Below are positions 57,869 to 64,000 of a stretch of DNA of 64,000 nt, in pieces. Source of the DNA: Uloborus plumipes (lineage: Eukaryota; Arthropoda; Arachnida; Araneae; Uloboridae); assembly GCA_038373865.1 (NCBI GenBank), contig JAXGGA010001692.1, forward strand, positions 62,001 through 126,000. The letters are read 5' to 3'. Each line of letters opens with the position of its first letter. Positions within the stretch are counted from its first letter, which is position 1. The translations under genes and the position numbers were made by a program. Below the pieces are notes generated by a model. It was given only the letters and a program-made list of their open reading frames with translations. It was not told where the DNA came from and did no database searches.

Positions 57869-60800
57869 TTAAATATTCAGCACATGTGAGGCGAACAACA
57901 TGAGTTGTCGGCCATAGTAAGCATTCTGGAGTAAATCAATGTTGCAGAAGTCCTCAGATGGATTAGCGTAGTTCCTAAGGAATGGGATTAAGTTGATTCG
58001 TTGAGCATTGTATTTGGGGCAATCAAGGAGGACATGAGTAAAGTTTTCGGTAGTCTTGCAACATGAACAGTTAGGTGAATCGGCTTTCTTCATACGATAA
58101 AGCTTGTCTTTGGTTAGGATTGAGTCTGTTATGATACGGTTTAATAACGTTTCGGTCATTCTATTTTTGACCCAAGGTATTTGGTTTTCAATTACTAACT
58201 TTCTATTCTTGAATTTTTTCTGGTGTTTGGAATTATTCCAAATAGAGTTGCGTTCGTTTTCAATTTGAGACTTTATGTAGTTCCTGATGTCTTTATGCGT
58301 GCATACTGGGATGATAGGGGTTGATACATTATTTTCAGCCTGTTTGGCTAGTGTGTCGGCCATCTCATTTTCATGGATTCCAACATGGGCTGGTACCCAA
58401 TATAGCTCAATGCTATTGGATTCTGCGAACAGTTGGAGATAGGAGCGTGTTGATGTAACTAAAGGATCTTCGTTATATTTTGCGTTGTTCAATGCTTTTA
58501 ATGCACTTAGGCTGTCAGATAGGATTATTGCTGGTTGGGAGTTTGAAAGGAGGAATTTAGCAGTGTACCAAATTGCTGTCAATTCTGCCGTGAAGACAGA
58601 GGAAATAGGGAGGATTTTAAGTTTTCTTTCAACCTTTGACGGACCGTTGTATATTCCGATAGCCACATTGTTATTCTTTGATCCATCCGTAGCCCATATT
58701 TGGAAGTTCTTTTTATTTTCTTTAAATGCTTGAAAAAAGGAGTTGATAGCAGAAGTAATTTTTGTGGTTTGAAATTCTTCTTCATCAGTTCGAATTATTA
58801 GTTTCTTGGTGTTGAATTTTCCAGTTAAGTTTTCTTTGATAATTGGATTTTCATTTAAACAGTTAATTTTTACAATTTGTTCATAGTTTAATCTAATAGC
58901 TCTTTCTATTTCGTTTTCCTTATTTTCCTTCCCAAGTTTAATAGTGCATCGGTATTTCTTGTTTTTTTTTGAATAGTTGTTTGCAAAAGAACTGAACTGA
59001 TTTCCAGTGGATTCTGCGTTGAGTTAAATCTATTTTAGTTTGGAATCTGATTAGGTCATTTGGTGCAAAGCTATTGATACCAAATACTATTCGTATAGAT
59101 GTGTTAATGATGGTGTCAAGTTTCTTGTAATTACGTTTGCTGTCTTTCGTTCTTGTGATTATGCCATAATCTATTTGCGGAACCAAAACTTGTTTGATAA
59201 TTTGAATGAGGCAATTGTTGTTTAAACCGGTGTTCCTGTTACTGAGCCATTTTAAAGCGTTTTGTCTTTTACTGATTTTATATTCTAAGTGTTGGTTATG
59301 TTTGTTCCATTTAAGATTGTTCTGCCAAATTAAACCCAAAATTTTATGTTCGGTGTTCCAGGAGATTGTATCATTTTTTAAGTAGAAAGTTTTCCCATTT
59401 TTTTCTTTTTTAGGCGAAAAGTCGATCAAGCATGATTTTTGCGTGGAGATTGGCATTTCATTTTCGTCAGTCCAAGATTGTAATTGTGTTAGGCATCTTT
59501 CTAGAGCTTTTTCCGCATCTTCTTTTTTTTTGTTACAGATTAAGAGGATTACATCATCTGCGTAAGTGAAAATCTTAGTGTTTGTGAGATAATGACCTAG
59601 ATCAGAAAGGTAGAGATTGAACAGTAGCGGCGAGAGGATAGCTCCCTGTGGCAAACCCCGGTGAACACGAAAGGTGTTGGACGTAGCTCCCCTCCATTGG
59701 ACATAAATTTCTCTTTCGGATAAGAAATCCTTTATCCAGTTCACTAATTTTGAGTTCATTTTAAGTTTTATTAACTTATTGATCAATTTAGAAATTTTCA
59801 CGTTATCATAGGCGCCTTTTAAGTCCACGCTTATCGCGTAAATGAAGAACTTTTTTTTCCGATTTTTTTCAATATACTTTAGGAGGTCGTATGAATATTC
59901 GTTTGTACTTCTTTCTGAAGTAAAACCATAAATATAAGTTGGAAGAATGTTCCTTTTCAGTACCCAAGTATTAATTCGGTTAAGGAGGATTTTTTCTAAG
60001 ACTTTGATAGTTGTTTGGGTCAGTGCAATTGGTCTATAGCTATCAACCAATTTGGGGTTTTTGGATCCTTTTTTTATAGGAATAAGCTTGGCTGTTTTCC
60101 ATAATTTAGGAACAGTTCCTGACTTTAAACTGGTATTGTAAATATCTAGTAGTGCCTGTTTGCCATTTTCAGGTAGAAGTTTAATAGCTTTGACCGTTAT
60201 CCCGTCAGATCCTGGACTTTTGTTTTTCATAAATTTCACGGCATTTAAAAATTCCTGTAAGTTGATTTCGTCAGTTAGGTTGTCTTCAAAAACGAAATTA
60301 GTCCTTAAAGGGGATAGGTTGTCTTCGTCTTTGTTTGTGAAGAACTCAGCAAAGGTGTTAGCCTGTTCTATTTTTTCAGTTATTCGGCAACCATTGGCTT
60401 CCAAGATTAAATTGCTTTCATTTACTGTATTCGTTAGGGTTTGTTTGATTTTTTTGATAGAGCCAAAAATATCTTTTGAATTTTTTATGTTGTAGTTATG
60501 TTTTTCCCAGAAAGCTTTTTTTGCTCGTTTTATGGTTAGTTTGAACATGGCTGTTGCTTTTTTTAATTTTATCAAGTTTTCCATACTTGGTGTTTTTCTC
60601 AAGTTTTTTAAGCATTTATTTTTAATCGCTTTTTTTTTAGCACATTCTCTAGTGAACCATTTTAGGCCTGGATTTTTATCATAGAATTTTATGGAATTCG
60701 TTTCTGCTAATTCTGCTGCTTTCATGGTCCTAGTTATTTCCTCTGTTTGTTGGTTAATATCCGTGTGGTATGGAATTACTGTAAATTGTTGTTGTAAGGT

Positions 60801-61544
60801 TTTGTAGACTTGTGACCAATTAGTGTAAGTTTTGGTGATATAGGTTTTTTTGTTTGGTGAATCAATTCTTATGAGGGCAGGAAAGTGGTCACTTTGCCCT
60901 CTATCATCCAGTCTTGTCCACGAGAAGGACATTACCATTTCCTTGTGGACCGCGGTTAAGTCTAGTATTCCGTCTTCTATGGTTCTATTTATTCGAGTTG
61001 GGGTTTTATCGTTAAGTATGATTAGATTTGAGTTCTTTAGCCAATTTCCAATTTTAGTTCCACTGGGGGTAGTGATCCTGTCCCCAAATTCTCTATTTCT
61101 GCCATTAAAATCTCCTGTATAAATTGCGCTGCTGTTTTCCCATTTACTGAGTTCATTAATAACACGGTCATTAAGTGTGCCAGGTGCTCTATAGCAATTA
61201 ATTATCTGGTAAATTACCTTTCGGTAAATAACTGAAACAACTAATAATTCTAACCCTGTAGACGATAAATTATAAATTAAATGCGAAGCAATGTCTTTTC
61301 TAACGTATGTACATAATCCTCCGCCTTTGTGAGGGAATTCTTTTTCCACACCAAAACAAACGTAATTAGAAATAGTAGGTAGCTTACCTGTGGGAAGCCA
61401 CGTTTCTTGAAGGCAAATAATGAGCGGGCAAGTCCAAGCAATAAAAAATTTAAGATAATCCAAGTTGGCCGAAAGGCCCCGAATGTTCCAAGAAAGTAAA
61501 AAAGCCACACCGGGCGGAGAAACAAAGAGGGAATTAGTATTCAT
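57869..61544 (-). pseudogene. ORF2: endonuclease-reverse transcriptase-RNase H, one frameshift
   Basis: It starts at ATG 61544, overlapping the end of ORF1. Endonuclease: LLSWNIRGL (about residue 20), LQETWLP (50), YTGDFNGRN (147), QSDHFPALI (223). Reverse transcriptase from about 430: SPGSDGI, SYRPIALT, VDLKGAYD, GLPQGAILSP and the catalytic FTYADDVILL (665). The frame stops at 58938 just after a run of nine A on the coding strand (58962-58970). In the shifted frame it continues without stop to 57869: RNase H with ATDGSKNN, TAELTAIW, ILSDSLSALK and PAHVGIHENEMAD (the DEDD set), then a CSCC...H...C motif. Total about 1,220 aa. A one-base sequencing error in the homopolymer is a real alternative to mutation. 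Confidence 0.9.
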
Positions 61545-62700
61545 CAGGGAGCTCAAACTCCAAGTCCTCCGTAGCGTCAGGGTGATTATTGTCGAAAGGC
61601 AGCGGGCTGCCGGGAAATCCGTACGGTTTCCCTTCGATATTACAGATTTTTGTTTTAATTTGGCTTATCTCAAGCTCAATATTTTTAAACCAGTTGCTTT
61701 TGGATAGCACTATAATATTATTTAGTTCCGCCGTTATTTTTGTTAAAGTTTCCGTTAGCTTCTCGATCTCTTTATTTTTTTGTGCAATGATTCCTTCCAG
61801 GTTTTTAATTTTCAACACTTCCGCTGACACAGTTTGTACTTTATTAACACTTGGGCCGGTTGATACCCCAGCAGCCACCTTAGCCCAGGACTTTTCTTCT
61901 CCGGGAGTTGGACGGTTTTGTTTTTTTACAATTTCTTGGTAGTATGGGCAGGTTTTGTTTGTGCTTTCATGGTTTCCTCCACAATGTAGGCATTTGGGGG
62001 CGGAATCACAGGTTTCATGGTCTCCCCCACATTTGGGACAGCGAGTTGCACTCTTACAATAGCGTTTTATATGTCCATATCTTTGACAATTATAACAGAT
62101 TTTAGGTTGTTCTTTATATGCTTCTAGTCTGTAACGTATGCGTCCTATGTAAATATGATCTCTGTCTGTTTTACCTATTTCTTTTATGAGAATTGTTGTA
62201 GTAGGTACTGTGGACTCCCTTCTGGTAAAACGTATAAGGCCTAGTACGTTAATACGCTCTTCTTTTAGTTTTCCAGCTAGGTAGTCCAAACTTATGTCAG
62301 TACTCACTCCTTTTATGATGAATTTTGTCGTGATAGGTTCTTCTATGATACGCGCGCTGACCTCAGCTTCATTAAACTTCCTTAGTTGGATAAGGTTTCT
62401 GGCCGTCGTAATGTCCTTCGTGCTAATTACCAGATTCTGGCTCCGCGTTATTTGTACCGTATCTTCCTTTTTAGTTATTTTCTCAATAGCTTCATGGAGA
62501 CTTCTGGTTTTTATTGACCCAATTGGGCTATTGGTTCCAGATATAACAATTTTTATTTCCGTCGCTCCATTGCCCAAGGCAAGCTTTAACTTTTCATTGA
62601 TTGAAATGCTGGTCTCCCATACATTTTCATTTTTCTTGGGGTTTTTTTCCTTTTGGTTAAGTTGGGAACTATCTTCGTTTTTGCGTTTAGAGGACCCCAT
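61534..62700 (-). CDS. ORF1: gag-like nucleic-acid-binding protein of the retrotransposon
   Basis: 388 aa from ATG 62700 to TAA 61534. It has a basic N-terminus (MGSSKRKNEDSSQLNQKEKN), a central region of unknown fold, and three zinc knuckles at about residues 203-255 (CYNCQRYGHIKRYC, CPKCGGDHETC, CLHCGGNHESTNKTC). A predicted coiled coil follows (KIKNLEGIIAQKNKEIEKL) and the C-terminus is acidic. In I-type elements this protein coats the element RNA in a particle with ORF2. The stop overlaps the ORF2 ATG by about 11 bp (TGATGAATACTAA), suggesting re-initiation or coupled translation. No damage was seen. Confidence 0.92.
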   Translation of the reverse strand: MGSSKRKNEDSSQLNQKEKNPKKNENVWETSISINEKLKLALGNGATEIKIVISGTNSPIGSIKTRSLHEAIEKITKKEDTVQITRSQNLVISTKDITTARNLIQLRKFNEAEVSARIIEEPITTKFIIKGVSTDISLDYLAGKLKEERINVLGLIRFTRRESTVPTTTILIKEIGKTDRDHIYIGRIRYRLEAYKEQPKICYNCQRYGHIKRYCKSATRCPKCGGDHETCDSAPKCLHCGGNHESTNKTCPYYQEIVKKQNRPTPGEEKSWAKVAAGVSTGPSVNKVQTVSAEVLKIKNLEGIIAQKNKEIEKLTETLTKITAELNNIIVLSKSNWFKNIELEISQIKTKICNIEGKPYGFPGSPLPFDNNHPDATEDLEFELPDEY

Positions 62701-62878
62701 TCAAAGAAAAAACAATAACCTCATCTGGAGGTTGCAAAATAAGAACAAAAGTGCAGCTAGAAATATAGCCAATGCACATAGACTAAGCAAAGAACACAAG
62801 AATGAAAACCGAAAAGTCCAAATACACTTCACATAGAGCCCACGTGTAAGCGACCACACCTCGCGTCAACCACACCGT
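62701..62878 (-). promoter_or_regulatory. Probable 5' UTR and internal promoter region of the retrotransposon
   Basis: The 178 bp between the duplication and the ORF1 ATG form the element's 5' UTR. The element begins ACGGTGTGGTTGACGCGAGG on the minus strand. Elements of this type carry their pol II promoter internally here; no motif could be pinpointed. Confidence 0.5.
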
Positions 62879-62892
62879 CTTTAAGGTACTTC

Positions 62893-64000
62893 CCGTCTCC
62901 AAAAGATCCAAGAAGCCTCTCCTCTCAGCACCGATGATAACGGATAACGGTCAGGATGAAATGATCCGTTATATACGACGAGTTTATGCTTTAATGAAAA
63001 AAAAAAAAAAAGACTTCAAATTTTCCGACACATCGATTTTTGCTGAGAAAAGCTAGATCTAAAGGGGGAAAAAAGAGAAAGAAATGGCGTAGTTAAAACT
63101 GGATTTTTTTTCCTTCGTATAGCGGGACCGCCCGTAGCATTTGCTACTTCTGTTAATCCGGCTCTGGAAATTGTTGCTGAGTCATTCCATGTCAAGTGGA
63201 CTAGTGGTCCCCACCCGACCATCTCCGATTTGGATCAAATTTTACAGAGGTATAGACATGCCTATGAAACTAACCTGTGCAAATTTTTAGCTTCCAAGAT
63301 CCAAATCTGGAGAAGCTAGGATCCCGCAAAAAATGTGGTCCGAAATGGCGGATGAACTTCATGAAACAAGTTGCAATGTTTAGGTCAAGGTAGCAGAAAA
63401 TTTTATCACAGTGGAAGCCTAATTTTTTTTGGAGCTTAAAGTACTTTTGGTTGTCAACACTCTCCAGTATATTCTTTGAGATTGCGCTTATTAGATTTTG
63501 TGTAGCACGTGCCTAAACTTGCGAAAAAACGCGGTGGGCAATTTTTTTCCTGGATTTCAGGTTGTCATAAATTTTTAACCAAAAAACTTCAAAGGTTTAT
63601 ACTTCGTAGTTTTATTGTCCAAATACTTGTTTTTAATGTTTTACAGCTACAGAGCTTAAATATTGTATTTGTAAAAGATATTGGCACCCTAAGTGTCGAT
63701 GAAAACGCTTCTTTTGAAAAATCGCCTATTTTCAACTCACTATATCTCAGGTTTGTCACCTAAGACCATTTTTTCTTTGGCACCATTAGAAAGAACAGAT
63801 TTTTTCATATCGAAATGAGTTTTTTTTTCGATGGTGTTCTTTCGAATAAGGATAAAAAAATTAGCTTGAAATACTGTCTGTTATGAATTATTGGCATAAT
63901 TAGGTTAAGACTGCAGAAAATTTTATCACACTGGGGGCCTAATATTTTTGGAGTTTAAAGTACTTTTAGTGGTCAATACTCTCCAGTATTTTTTGTGAGA
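62893..64000 (+). repeat. Dispersed repeat with a duplicated segment about 517 bp apart
   Basis: A segment reading GCAGAAAATTTTATCACAGT, then GGAGCTTAAAGTACTTTTGG and CACTCTCCAGTAT lies at about 63390-63480 and recurs at about 63908-63995. Positions 63178-63245 (GAGTCATTCCATGTCAAGTG, then CCATCTCCGATTTGGATCAA) resemble 33031-33110. The unit may be a tandem array continuing past the window. No gene was found. Confidence 0.6.

Larger units (their letters stand above)
57594..62878 (-). mobile_element. Full-length non-LTR retrotransposon (I-like), recent insertion
   Basis: The element is flanked by the perfect 14-bp duplication CTTTAAGGTACTTC (57580-57593 and 62879-62892). On the minus strand it has a 5' UTR of about 180 bp, ORF1 (gag-like), ORF2 (endonuclease, reverse transcriptase, RNase H), a 3' UTR of about 260 bp, and an (AAG)n tail at 57594-57610. 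Two ORFs, a CCHC gag, an APE endonuclease and RNase H after RT fit the I superfamily. The perfect duplication and nearly intact ORFs point to a young copy; one homopolymer frameshift in ORF2 is the only damage seen. Confidence 0.93.

Noticed and set aside
58938..58970. Programmed frameshift separating RT from RNase H
   Set aside because: No slippery-site plus structure arrangement could be shown; a homopolymer indel or sequencing error explains it more simply. Kept only as a minor alternative.
60160..60495. Plus-strand ORFs across 60-62.8 kb
   Set aside because: They are antisense shadows of the retrotransposon ORF1 and ORF2, which have clear domain motifs.

Overview
This window is eukaryotic nuclear DNA. 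It is AT-rich, almost all non-coding, and packed with decayed or nested transposable elements. Only three spliced exons of a host gene can be recognised. The mix of Tc1/mariner, Transib, hAT, pogo-like and TTAA elements, an I-type non-LTR retrotransposon and a tRNA-derived SINE fits an arthropod with a large genome. An arachnid is my best guess from the style of the elements, but the window holds no diagnostic host marker, so this is inference.

Host gene: exons at 35034-35158, 42706-42902 and 46944-47042 (+ strand) join in phase. They encode the C-terminal end of a GON domain, the domain that closes ADAMTS9/ADAMTS20/GON-1 metalloproteases. The stop codon is at 47040-47042. I did not find the exon carrying the start of the GON domain, nor any metalloprotease or thrombospondin exon, so the 35 kb upstream is either intron or unrelated DNA.

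Layout: 1.9-8.05 kb is a diverged tandem repeat (unit about 130 bp) split by a 244-bp SINE-like insert, a hAT-like element carrying a reverse-transcriptase tail, and a pair of abutting inverted-repeat elements. 8.06-10.03 kb holds two pogo-like miniature elements. 13.1-16.6 kb is a Tc1-like transposon cut in mid-gene by a Transib-like transposon. 16.9-23.3 kb is a nest of Tc1, hAT, mariner and foldback elements. 25.6-27.4 kb has two related TIR elements, one containing an expanded 59-bp tandem array. 28.3-32.5 kb looks like an old hAT-type element with a palindrome inside. The gene introns (35.2-46.9 kb) carry a 2.6-kb foldback, a TTAA miniature element, a mariner remnant and a TIR element. 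47-57 kb holds pogo, hAT, Tc1 and SINE remnants. 57.6-62.9 kb is a nearly intact, full-length non-LTR retrotransposon on the minus strand with a perfect 14-bp target-site duplication.

Three GC-rich islands (about 10.1-10.55, 23.75-24.48 and 27.56-27.86 kb) stand out from the AT-rich background and match no element seen here; they are candidate regulatory DNA. I see no prokaryotic gene cluster, CRISPR array, rRNA gene or credible functional tRNA gene. The most informative observations are the Transib/Tc1 nest with a V(D)J-type CACAGTG terminus, the recent non-LTR insertion with a single homopolymer frameshift, the very large intronic foldback, and the tandem arrays tied to mobile elements.
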